Source: Silurus meridionalis
Lineage: Eukaryota; Chordata; Actinopteri; Siluriformes; Siluridae
NCBI RefSeq assembly: GCF_014805685.1
Contig: NC_060896.1
Coordinates: 12,099,389-12,163,388, forward strand
DNA: 64,000 nt
Direction of reading: 5' to 3'
A program made the position numbers and the translations under genes. The notes below the pieces were generated by a model that did no database searches, was not told where the DNA came from, and was given only the letters and a program-made list of their open reading frames with translations. Positions 32,395-64,000 of the stretch are shown here, one piece after another. Every line of letters begins with the position of its first letter. Positions within the stretch are counted from its first letter, which is position 1.

Positions 32395-32548
32395 AGCTGT
32401 GGACAGAGCAGATAGTTAGCCATTATACAGCACATCTGGAGCACACAGGGTTAAGTGCCTTGCTGAAGGGCCAAACAGTGGACAGAGCTGGGGCTTGAAC
32501 CCCCACCCTTATGGTTAATAACACAGAGCTACAGCTGCCTTGTGTAGC
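32395..32548 (-). mobile_element. tRNA-derived SINE relic, minus orientation
   Basis: On the minus strand it reads gtgggggttcaagcccc (B box) and later ttcagcaaggcacttaaccc, matching the SINE at 37815-38010. The A-box end is decayed. It is the second of three copies of this family in the window. Confidence 0.7.
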
Positions 32549-33357
32549 ATTTCTGTTTCCCCCATTGTTGTTCTGATATGTGTGGGATAATTTCTTGAGT
32601 AAGTGTGACATTACTGTTAAATAGCTTTTTTTAACAGTGTAGTTACATTGTACTTGTGTGTCGTTTTGGGGGTTATTAGTATGGGTGACTCCTTCAATAA
32701 AAATCAATTGGAAAAAAAAGCTTCTGGTGGAAAGTACTGGATGTTTCACTCGGTTCCTGCGAGACAACACTGCACTCGCCACTGAGTGCAAAACTCCATT
32801 TCTGTTTGTTGTGTCCTCGTGCGCTGGGAGCGCGTGCACACACAACAGTCAGCGGAAGTGCCGTGTGCAGAGACAGAGACAGAGAGAGAGACCACGCAAG
32901 AGCAGTGGTTGCGGTTAATTTAATCTCTGATAAAATTTGTATAAACAATCACATTGCACCAAATGTAAAATAATAATAATCATCATCATCAAATCAAACC
33001 CCTAATCTATATATTTGTAAATGAAATAATAACATTGACGAAGAGAAAACCCTCTCATAAAACACATTTATATTACCGGAAATGACGTAACGCTGTGCCA
33101 GGGAAAAAATAAACATACAAGTTAAAATTGTGTATAAATATTTAATTTATCTTTATTTATGTATTATTTTATTATACATTTGATCATTTAACTTAGACAT
33201 AACATATATTAGACTTTCTAAATGTATTTTTTTTTTTCAAATCATTAGTCTTTGTCTTTTAATAAAATAAAAAAAAATAAAAAAAAATAAAAAAAAATAA
33301 AAAAACATTTGTAATAGTTAGGGATTTATTTGATTGCAGGCTGCGAATGAAAACAAG

Positions 33358-33418
<61 letters not shown>
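33358..33418. repeat. (GATA)n microsatellite
   Basis: About fifteen perfect GATA units upstream of the metallothionein promoter. Confidence 0.95.
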
Positions 33419-33419
<1 letters not shown>

Positions 33420-33495
33420 ATGAATATGTTGTGGTCTTATTGCTTTGTAAAGGCACGTGGTTTATTGGCGTTTCCTCGTGCATTGAGGAAGGGCC

Positions 33496-33926
33496 GTGTG
33501 CATTGAGTGACTAAAGCAAAACCTTCTCATCAGGAAACACAAATTTCTTATATTATCTGAATATCAGAACTCCCAATTGAACTATTATAAATCAATTGAA
33601 ATAAAAAGTGTCTCAGTCTCATTTGCACACGTTTTGCTTTCTCTCTGAAATATCATCGCACCATAATAGCAGGCTGTGAGAAGCTTTCCGAGGTAAATTA
33701 AAAGCTTTTCTGTTAGAGAAAGACTAGTGTTTAGTAAATAATGACAGAAACAAGGCGCTGATTGAAGGCAGGCGTGTGCATAATTACCGCTTTGCACCCA
33801 GTCTGGATGCTGTAATCGGGTCAGTCAATGAGCTGGAAGACGTGTGCAGTGTGTTTGGGGGCGGAGCCTCTGCTTTTGCGCGCGTCTCCGCCGCAGCAGT
33901 GCGCTATAAATTCTTCACCTGCGCAC
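33496..33926 (+). promoter_or_regulatory. Metallothionein promoter: TATA box, GC box, metal-response elements
   Basis: TATAAA at 33905-33910 lies about 105 bp before the ATG. Metal-response cores (TGCRCNC, bound by MTF-1) occur at 33793-33799 (TGCACCC), 33877-33883 (TGCGCGC) and 33920-33926 (TGCGCAC), and inverted (GTGTGCA) at 33774-33780 and 33842-33848. Two more lie upstream at 33496-33502 (inverted) and 33624-33630. A GC box (gggggcggag) is at 33857-33866. The cluster predicts zinc, cadmium and copper induction. The core at 33920 is downstream of the TATA box and may be in the transcript. Confidence 0.85.
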
Positions 33927-34014
33927 TCACCAAACACGGTCAACTTCCAAACACTCGAAGAAAAGCTTCTACGCAATTACAAAACTCCCAGCGAGTATTT
34001 TTTTGAAGACTGAA

Positions 34015-34405
34015 ATGGATCCCTGTGAATGCTCCAAGAGTAAGTAGTATACACGGTTTTGTTTATTTTCCTTGAGCTGACTCTCGGGTTGTTAAAAAGC
34101 TATTTCTCTAACGCGAATATTTGTTTCTTCTCCAGCTGGAACCTGCAACTGCGGCACATCCTGCAAGTGCACAAACTGCCAGTGTACATCCTGCAAGAAA
34201 AGTAAGCGCTTTAAATTTCGCTTCAAAATAAATGAAACTTTGTGTGTGTGTGTGTGTGTGTGTTTCTCTTTCACTTGCTTACAATTCTACCTCCGTATAT
34301 CCTCTCTTCCCAGGCTGCTGCTCCTGCTGCCCCTCTGGCTGCAGTAAATGTGCCTCTGGATGTGTGTGTAAGGGCGACACCTGTGACTCCAAGTGCTGTC
34401 AGTGA
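34015..34405 (+). CDS. mt: Metallothionein, complete, 3 exons, 60 aa
   Basis: Small cytosolic and nuclear cysteine-rich protein that binds zinc, cadmium and copper. Exons 34015-34039, 34136-34201 and 34314-34405 join in phase and encode 60 residues beginning [10 protein letters not shown]. Twenty cysteines are in the vertebrate pattern: nine in the N-terminal beta domain, eleven in the alpha domain, with C-C pairs at 32-33, 35-36 and 58-59. The three-exon layout and 60-aa length are the rule for fish metallothioneins. The place between BBS2 and NUP93 matches the human MT cluster, but only one copy is found here. Poly(A) signals ATTAAA occur at about 34480 and 34535-34540. Confidence 0.98.
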
Positions 34406-34559
34406 AGACCCCAGCATTGTTCCCACCCTGTGCATTTTGTCCAAAAAAATGGAATCAGCGTTACCTGTACTTTTTGTGATTAAATTCTCAAACATGATTT
34501 AATGTCTTGAACATTTCAATCTTCGGCTTTTCTAATTAAAGCACATTTTGAAAATGAGC

Positions 34560-35380
34560 CATTTTGTTGAGTCGTTTCTTGTGGTCCAGAGGTGTCTGGA
34601 TTTCATTTCTTTGTATTTTTCACTTTTATGAAGTGTCAAATTTTTTGGTATAAAGTCAATGTATTTTAAGGACAACGTTTAATGTTATTGTACAATACTG
34701 TTTAAAGCCAAATACAGCTATTCAATGACCTCTTATGAAAGACAAGGTGCTGGTTCTTGTTTTTCCGTGTGGCATATATATTTTATTTTTTTCCCCCCTC
34801 TTAAAGAACAGTGGGCCAAAAAAAAGGTTCCTGATTTGGGCATCTATTGTAGCTGTGTTGTATGCAACTCAATGATGGGTATTGTGCATAATTAATGAAT
34901 TAAACTAGGCCTATACACAGTGGAGTGTTTTTTTTTTTTATTATTTTATAAATAAACCATCTTAACCACCCTCATACTTATTGATTTGTCTCATTGTTTT
35001 GAATGTTTTAGTTGCAAAGGAATTATTTACTTCTCTTGTAAGAATGAGCAAATCTTAGATTTTCTGCACAAAGTGAGTGCGCAGAAAGTGTTTTTATTTT
35101 TATTTTTTTAAAACCTACACTAGCCCACCTCATTAATGCATTCCTCTGAGTGCTAGAGAACCAGGCTGTATTTAAACAAAGGTGTTTGGGGTGGGGGGAA
35201 AGTTTTGCTGCAAAAATGTCATTTTATAAATGATAAATCATTAGTTTAATGTGTAATCTTACATTTTAGGTGGCATTTGCTAATCTCATATACTGGTGTG
35301 TCATTAGGTGACAAATATTATAATCCTGGAATACTGCTGTGAGGTTTAAAAATGTACAGTTTTAAACATCTATGCTTTTA
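34560..35380. other. Spacer downstream of metallothionein, nothing recognised
   Basis: AT-rich sequence with homopolymer runs. No gene, RNA or defined repeat can be supported. Confidence 0.5.
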
Positions 35381-35830
35381 TCTGTGGCCAAAGTTTTGCA
35401 GACACCTGACCATCATAGCAATATATGTGCCTTAGCTCCTTAGCTCTGTGTTTTCTGTGATGTACCTTTATGTTGATAAATGTAGCATCAGGGTTCTGGA
35501 GGAATGTTGTTTCATTTCACTGTGTACTGCATCAGCTATATATGGTTGAAATGACAATAAAAGCTTCTTGACTTGACTTGCCTTCCTGAAATGTTGGTCC
35601 CACTGTTGTAACCTACACAACTGCCTCCTCACTTGGCATAACTACTGCATCACTTTTGGCTGAATGGTCAAATTCCCATAACCGTACTCCAAAATCTACT
35701 GGCAAGCCTTCCCAGAATAGTTATTAATAATAATAACAAATTGAAGACTTAGACTGTAATGAGATCTTTCAACAAATCACATTTAGATTTTTTTTATAAG
35801 GTGTACACAAATGTTTGGCTGTAAATTGTG
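35381..35830. mobile_element. Degraded Tc1/mariner-like element, interrupted by a retroposon tail
   Basis: The left end reads gtggccaaagttttgcagac then acctgaccatca; the right end (35765-35830) holds ctttcaacaaatcacattta and gtgtacacaaatgtttggct, the inverse of the left. Internal ccgtactccaaaatctactg and agccttcccagaat match the same family. The 35485-35580 retroposon tail is inserted inside. No transposase frame. Confidence 0.6.
35485..35580 (+). mobile_element. Retroposon 3' tail, plus orientation
   Basis: It contains gttctggaggaatgttgttt and gaaatgacaataaaagcttc, ending in ACTTG repeats. It is the same tail as 15646-15945 but in the other direction and shorter. Confidence 0.7.
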
Positions 35831-35853
35831 AAAACATGTGGCTTTGTTTGCTG

Positions 35854-36082
35854 GAGTGCATTTTGCTAGCGCATTTCCTCTGTGTTAGAAGGCCTGGGGT
35901 GCAGTTTACATTCCAGTTCATCTAAAGGGATTTATTGAGTCTGAGGTTGAGGCTCCTGTACAACCCTAAACTGTTACCTCAATGTACACAACAGCAAGTA
36001 GGAGATTCTGTCTCTAATGGGATGTTTTAACAAAGCACATAGTAATTTGATCGTGAAGTGTACAGAAAAGTTTGGCTGTATC
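35854..36082. mobile_element. Tc1/mariner-like fragment (copy 3)
   Basis: It begins with a block around gtgcattttgctagcgcatt and aggcctggggtgcagttt, and ends taatgggatgttttaacaaa ... gtgtacagaaaagtttggct, the family terminus. The first 110 bp are repeated directly at 37488-37600. Confidence 0.55.
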
Positions 36083-36379
36083 AGTGGTGGGATGTGAGGG
36101 CCAGCAAAGCTTTCTCTGCTGGCCTAAACACTATGAAAAGCACTGACCTACATGTACAATCTAAATTCTAATATTTGTTGCATTAAATTGTATTAATTTA
36201 TTCCCAACAATCTATTCTCCTTATTTCGTAGAGTTTCTCTTGGCTGCACTGCTTTCAGTATGTGTATGTGGATGTTAGAATTTTTTTTCCAATCAGATTT
36301 TAGCCTCTATGTACTGCCATGTCAATCTAATCTGCCCAGGGCCTTCAGAATTAGTAGTGCTGGCTAATGTACCTTAGAC

Positions 36380-36876
36380 CAGCGGTCCCCAACCTTTTTT
36401 GCACCACAAACCAGTTTATTGTCAGACAATATTTTCACGGACCGGCCTTTAAGGTGTGGTGGATAAAAACAACTAAATAAAATAAAACAACCATCATAAA
36501 AACTGGTATTTTCTAAATATAATAATACATGTGAATCCACTGTGTTGTTTTTTTGTTCATTTTGTTAGCTTGGGGCTTAGGGGTTTCAATTTAGCTGTAA
36601 TGTATTATGAGTTACGGGCCAGAGCAGCCCCTTTAAGAAGGTAGCGGATGGAGGTAAGACATGTGTCCGAGGCAAACATCTTGACAGCCATTGAGAGTGA
36701 GTCATAGACAGATGTGGTGGAGAGAATCCGGTAATTCTCCAAAATGAAACATCGCTCAGAATTAGATAATAAATAAGAATGGAAATAATGTAAGTTATGT
36801 ATTCTTTCTGTGCGGCCCGGTACCAATTGACCCACACACCGGTGGCGGTCCGTGGCCTGGGGGTTGAGGAGCATTG
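36380..36876. mobile_element. Non-autonomous hAT element, 497 bp, with 8-bp target duplication
   Basis: Perfect 8-bp flanks CCTTAGAC at 36372-36379 and 36877-36884. The ends are imperfect inverted repeats: CAGCGGTCCCCAACC and, inverted, CAATGCTCCTCAACC (11 of 15 identical). Inside both ends are ggaccgg-type sequences and gtgcggcccggtaccaattg. No transposase frame. It belongs with the relic at 3494-3857. Confidence 0.85.
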
Positions 36877-37487
36877 CCTTAGACTATATTAGCAATGCGT
36901 CTGGTTTTTTAACCAATCAGATTTCAAATTCATTTCACAGAATAGCGTCAGCATTTTTCTGTCCTCTGATTGGTTGGTCAGAGGGAAACTGTTACAGACA
37001 AGTTCTACTAGCAAAACACATTTGTAGCGATCTGCACACATTAATACACCTGAGTTAGACTTTGAAATTGATTTGAGAAATTGGCTTACAGGCTCTGAGG
37101 ATCGGTGCAAATTATAAGTATGCATCTCTGGTGAGTAGGTTGTATTTTATTTAAATTTGTAATGTTTTTGTCATGTTATTAGACAAATATTTATTTTGAA
37201 CTGCTCCAGATGATGTAGGTGGCACAGATGCGGTTGTAGTGTAGAGGTTTGGAGCTTGCTGTAGTAAAATTGTATTCACCCTCCATTTGTGAAATGCCTC
37301 TCTCTCTGTAATGCCACACGTTGTTATATTGCGTTTTCTGTATAGTATTAATGGTTTCTATAATTGTGACGTGATAGTGGTGGTATTAAGAGGTAGATTA
37401 AGTCGGGTAAAGTTCTCATTGAAGCCCAGGTACCAAAATGCACGGCCCACCACTGGGCTGTATATTGTGAAAGTTGATGACTTTGTT

Positions 37488-37745
37488 GTACTAGGGTGCA
37501 TTTCGCTAGCATATTTGCCATGGGTTAAAAGGCCTGGGGTGCAGTTTGCATTCCAGTTCATCTGAAAGGTGTTTAGGTCTGAGGTTGAGGCTTCTGATCA
37601 AACCACCAGTGTTCTTTCAATTCAACCTTGACAAACTTTGTCTTCATGGGGACATTGTCATGTTGGAGCAGGTCTGAGTTTCTTAGTTACAGTGAAGTAA
37701 AACTGAAGCCTACATACAATTGTGCACTTCCAACTTCCACCTAAA
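37488..37745. mobile_element. Tc1/mariner-like fragment (copy 4)
   Basis: It contains ggggacattgtcatgttgga, which in this family encodes part of the transposase in reverse, then gtgcacttccaacttcc. Its first part duplicates 35854-35965. Confidence 0.55.
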
Positions 37746-37814
37746 TAAAACAGGGCTTTGTTAATATTTAACATTTTCTGCAACCTTCAATTGACTATCA
37801 AATAAAAAATATTT

Positions 37815-38010
37815 GATTTGGTAGCTCAGTGGTTAAGGCTCTGGGTTACTGATTGGAAGGGTGGGGGTTCAAGCCCTGGAATCACCAAGCTGCCACTCTT
37901 GGGCCCTTGAGCAAGGCCCTTAACCCTTTGTCCTCCAGGGGCGCTGTATCATGTCTGACCCCAGCTACTGAGCAAACTGTGATATGCGAAGAAATAATTT
38001 CACTGTGCTG
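37815..38010 (+). mobile_element. tRNA-derived SINE with ATTCT tail
   Basis: A box TAGCTCAGTGG at 37822 and B box GGTTCAAGCCC at 37866-37876, then a body with ccttgagcaaggcccttaac and a terminus with tttcactgtgctgtaatgta. The tail is a pentanucleotide run (38010-38070). Copies of the family are at 32395 (minus) and 55770 (decayed). Confidence 0.85.
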
Positions 38011-38070
38011 TAATGTATATTCTATTCTATTCTATTCTATTCTATTCTATTCTATTCTATTCTGTTCTAT
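38010..38070. repeat. (ATTCT)n pentanucleotide repeat
   Basis: About eleven units, one with a G substitution, grown from the SINE 3' end. Confidence 0.95.
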
Positions 38071-38119
38071 TGACTACGCCTCTTTCCGAGACCTAGCCTG
38101 TAAGCGGTAGGTTTTTAAA

Positions 38120-38297
38120 TAAAGTTATTTTGAAAGTGCAGCCCGCGTGCGGGGACCGGAGACTGAATGAGCCAATCAGCGACGGCGTTTCTCGGAACCC
38201 GGGAGTGAAACTGGAGTAATGTAAATGCGCCGCGTCCTGCTATAAACTGTCAAATACAACTACTTTGAGCTTTGATTGCAATTTTGGAACTAAAGCG
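38120..38297 (+). promoter_or_regulatory. Probable NUP93 promoter and untranslated first exon
   Basis: A CpG-rich patch with a CCAAT box in tgagccaatcagcg (CCAAT at 38172-38176) lies about 1 kb before the first coding exon. A donor-like site aaagcg|gtaggt gives an exon end at 38297, and the coding exon has an acceptor (tgtctctcag) at 39171-39180 before the ATG, so an untranslated exon must exist upstream. The location is inferred. Confidence 0.55.
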
Positions 38298-38448
38298 GTA
38301 GGTGAACTGATCCGCCATCAGATTGTGTATAAAATCAGAGTGAGAAATTTGCTCAGGGACGCTGGAGGATTCCTGACTGATATAAAACGTGCTGGACTCC
38401 TGCTAGCTAACAGCTTAGCTTGTGTGCTTGTATGCTTGTATGCTTGTG

Positions 38449-38463
38449 TGCGTGTGCGTGTGC

Positions 38464-38505
<42 letters not shown>
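38449..38505. repeat. (TG)n(AG)n compound repeat
   Basis: TG-rich run followed by about twelve AG units, between the inferred NUP93 first exon and the coding exon. Confidence 0.9.
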
Positions 38506-39154
38506 TTTCATTTAACGTTTTTCAGTTTTACTTACATATTTTATCCCATCATTCTTCATAAACCCGTTTTTATAACATTCCCAGCAGCCAAGTAATGACG
38601 TCTAGTTAACTAGTAATCAACTAGTTAACGTTGTTTATTTAGTTTATTTGTTCATTTAGTTCATTAAAACTGATTGCTGAGTGTAATTTCACCAGGTATT
38701 GTCATGTGTGTACACTGTCCTGAGCGTTTAGATTGTGAAATTGTTTTTGAAACAAAAAGTAATCAACTTGGAAGACAAAAAAAATTACAATCCCTTTTTT
38801 TTTTTTAATTGAAATTGATCATGTTAAGGTTGGAATAAAATATCCAATCTGCTGCGTTTGTCAGATCTTGTAACAGTTATAGAATACTGATGATATCCGA
38901 GAAAAGTGCATAATTCATGTACAAGATTTGTTGCTACTCGTTGCCAAAATAACAAATCGATCCATATGCAGTGTGATAAATATTCCCATTGTACTATTTG
39001 CAATAGAGATTAATTTACTATTCAGCTTCAATAATACTTCCACTGATGCCAAAATGTACTAAAATAGTAATGCGTACGATCCCCGCATTTATACGCATTG
39101 ATTACTGTTACTTAGAGTGTAAAAGAGTGAAAGTATAAATACACATTCTTATAA

Positions 39155-62501
<23,347 letters not shown>

Positions 62502-62642
62502 GAGAACGAGAGAGAACTGTGTCCCCACAGTTGCTTTTTCTCATACCCCTTAATCACCCCACCCCCCATGTTTTTTTCATGAATCATACTTTGTTGTATG
62601 AATTTATATTTGTATTATTTTTCATCATTTTGAAAAAATAAA

Positions 62643-63262
62643 AAAAAACCCATTTCAGTTTACTTTGTTTCGGTTCCATTTTCTTTTATCACCTTTTTTC
62701 ACTTACGTTCTGCTTTTTTAAACTTTTTATGTTTTGTCAATTTTAAATCCATTTGATTCATTTCCAAATTCATTTCAATTATTATTTCAGTGATCTCTCA
62801 TGCATTTTTTGTTTATTTCATCTATCTATAGTTCTATCTGATAAATAACTGTCCAGATAGCCATAACTGATAGGTTCACACATTTCTTTAGAATATAAGT
62901 ACTATTGAGACTAATTTCTGAGACCACAAGTGCCAGTTTCCCAGCCAGATTTGTTGATAAGTTTATTGCAAAGTACAAACTGACTTTACTGTTTTTGATC
63001 TAAAGAGGAAATGAATATTAACAACGCATGATGTTCTCTTAGCAAACCGAAAGTTATGCAGGAAATGTGTTTTTTTTTGTTCTTAATCTGTTGTCATCCA
63101 GATCTGTAGCTACTCTACTGTTCATCACATGACACTTGACGATTGCAATGCAGTATTTAGTCCTATAGCCAAGCCATTATAAGCCATCATCTGTTTAAAT
63201 TGTCAGTACAAGCATCTAAAAATTCAGAAGACTGAAGCAAGAAGCAGGCGTGTGTATGAGGT
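62643..63262. other. NUP93 to mir-138 spacer, nothing recognised
   Basis: AT-rich. No gene or defined repeat seen. Confidence 0.5.
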
Positions 63263-63349
63263 GTGTGTGCTGCAGCTGGTGTTGTGAATCAGGCCGATGC
63301 CACACGTCCGCGATAACCCGGCTATTTCACAACACCAGGGTGGCCCCAT
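63263..63349 (+). ncRNA. mir138-2: mir-138 precursor (mir-138-2 type)
   Basis: The 23-nt mature 5p sequence of miR-138 is present exactly at 63274-63296 (begins agctggtgttgtgaatca). The 3p arm is at 63321-63341 (begins gctatttcacaacaccaggg) and pairs with it across a loop of about 24 nt. The 3p arm beginning gctattt is that of mir-138-2 rather than mir-138-1 (gctactt). Human MIR138-2 lies just beyond NUP93 at 16q13, as here. miR-138 is enriched in neurons and controls dendritic spine size through APT1 in mammals. Host transcript and promoter are not identified. Confidence 0.95.
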
Positions 63350-64000
63350 ACCGCTACCAACATCATACATCATGACGAAGAGCATAACCTCTGCCAGTTT
63401 CATATGGATTCAAGTTTCATCTGTTTTTTAATAAAAGTTTCAATAAAAAAATACGGTAAAATGTTGAAAACTTGCTTTTTTTATTTGGCTTTTGCTGCAT
63501 CAGTTATTCCTTTTTACTATTGATCTCTTTGTAAAACAAAATGCATTATTGGCTTTACTTAGAAACTGGCCTGCCTTTACAGGTGTTTTAACAACTACGA
63601 CTACTAAAACATACGTGCTGTAGCAGAATCCTGTGTTAACTGTTTTGAATGGCTAATTATAGAAAATTAATCAAAAAGCTGAAAGGAAGACACTCAACAG
63701 GGGAGCACCTGTGGACAGATTTGTGAGATCTGCTCTAATTGCACAATGAAGAACCCAGCAGTGAGTGTTCCAGAGCAATTTCTGTAGAAATAATTACTTA
63801 ACCTAGAGCTTGTACCTTGGGTCACATGTATTTGTGGACTTCAGTATGTAAGTTAATGAGGAACTGAAAGAATGATTATTCGTTGCCAGAGGCAAAAGTC
63901 GTTCAGCTGAAACGCTAATGATTTGTCGCGATGTTTTACAAGGCATTACATGACTAGCTGAACCGAAGGTCACCAAGAAAAGATTTATGAAATGCTACAA
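63350..64000. other. Window end, nothing recognised
   Basis: Sequence after mir-138 shows no coding exon. In human the next gene is SLC12A3, but no part of it is visible here. Confidence 0.5.

Larger units (their letters stand above)
31931..33480. other. BBS2-metallothionein spacer
   Basis: No gene seen. It holds a SINE relic at 32395-32548 (own entry), a CpG-containing patch at about 32740-32900 ending in a short purine repeat, and AT-rich sequence with A-runs at 33260-33310. Confidence 0.5.

Noticed and set aside
32423..32845. 140-aa antisense frame
   Set aside because: It runs through the SINE relic at 32395-32548 and is not conserved coding sequence.
36586..36874. 83- and 89-aa antisense frames
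   Set aside because: They lie inside the non-autonomous hAT element and show no transposase motif.
63350..64000. Start of SLC12A3, expected next by human order
   Set aside because: No exon resembling the N-terminus of that transporter was found in the last 650 bp.

Overview
The window is vertebrate nuclear DNA from a teleost fish, probably an otophysan such as a catfish, characin or carp relative. The reasons are AT-rich introns, many Tc1/mariner and hAT relics, fish-type LINE tails, tRNA-derived SINEs, and five multi-exon protein genes that read cleanly as orthologues of vertebrate genes. The exact species cannot be told from sequence alone. Exon limits were worked out by hand from splice sites and reading phase; the three complete multi-exon genes close in frame at the length expected for their families.

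Layout, left to right. (1) 134-7066 (+): the 3' eleven exons of PHAF1 (C16orf70 family, autophagy), with a long 3' untranslated region reaching about 10160. (2) 12003-10642 (-): B3GNT9-like glycosyltransferase, a single coding exon facing PHAF1 tail to tail, with a probable upstream untranslated exon and CpG-rich promoter near 14230-14520. (3) 14530-19500: transposon-rich spacer with a LINE tail, an internally deleted Tc1-like element with long inverted arms, and a nearly intact Tc1-like element whose transposase carries one frameshift. (4) 31291-20112 (-): complete BBS2 in 17 coding exons (715 aa), with an RFX X-box upstream and several nested transposons in its introns. (5) 34015-34405 (+): complete three-exon metallothionein (60 aa, 20 Cys) with TATA box and metal-response elements. 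(6) 34560-38100: repeat-rich spacer. (7) 39191-62501 (+): complete NUP93 in 21 coding exons (820 aa). (8) about 63263-63349 (+): a mir-138 hairpin of the mir-138-2 type.

The order BBS2 - metallothionein - NUP93 - mir-138 matches human 16q13. PHAF1 - B3GNT9 are neighbours in human 16q22.1. The fish window therefore joins two blocks that lie apart on the same human arm. The genes do not form one pathway: they cover autophagy (PHAF1), Golgi glycosylation (B3GNT9), cilium traffic (BBS2), metal buffering (metallothionein), the nuclear pore scaffold (NUP93) and a brain-enriched microRNA (mir-138). No bacterial-type system, CRISPR array or viral gene was seen. The most useful new observations are regulatory sites (X-box, metal-response cluster, GTCACGTGAC), the microRNA, a SINE whose tail matches a LINE tail elsewhere in the window, several transposons with recognisable target duplications, and splice-site oddities in NUP93.
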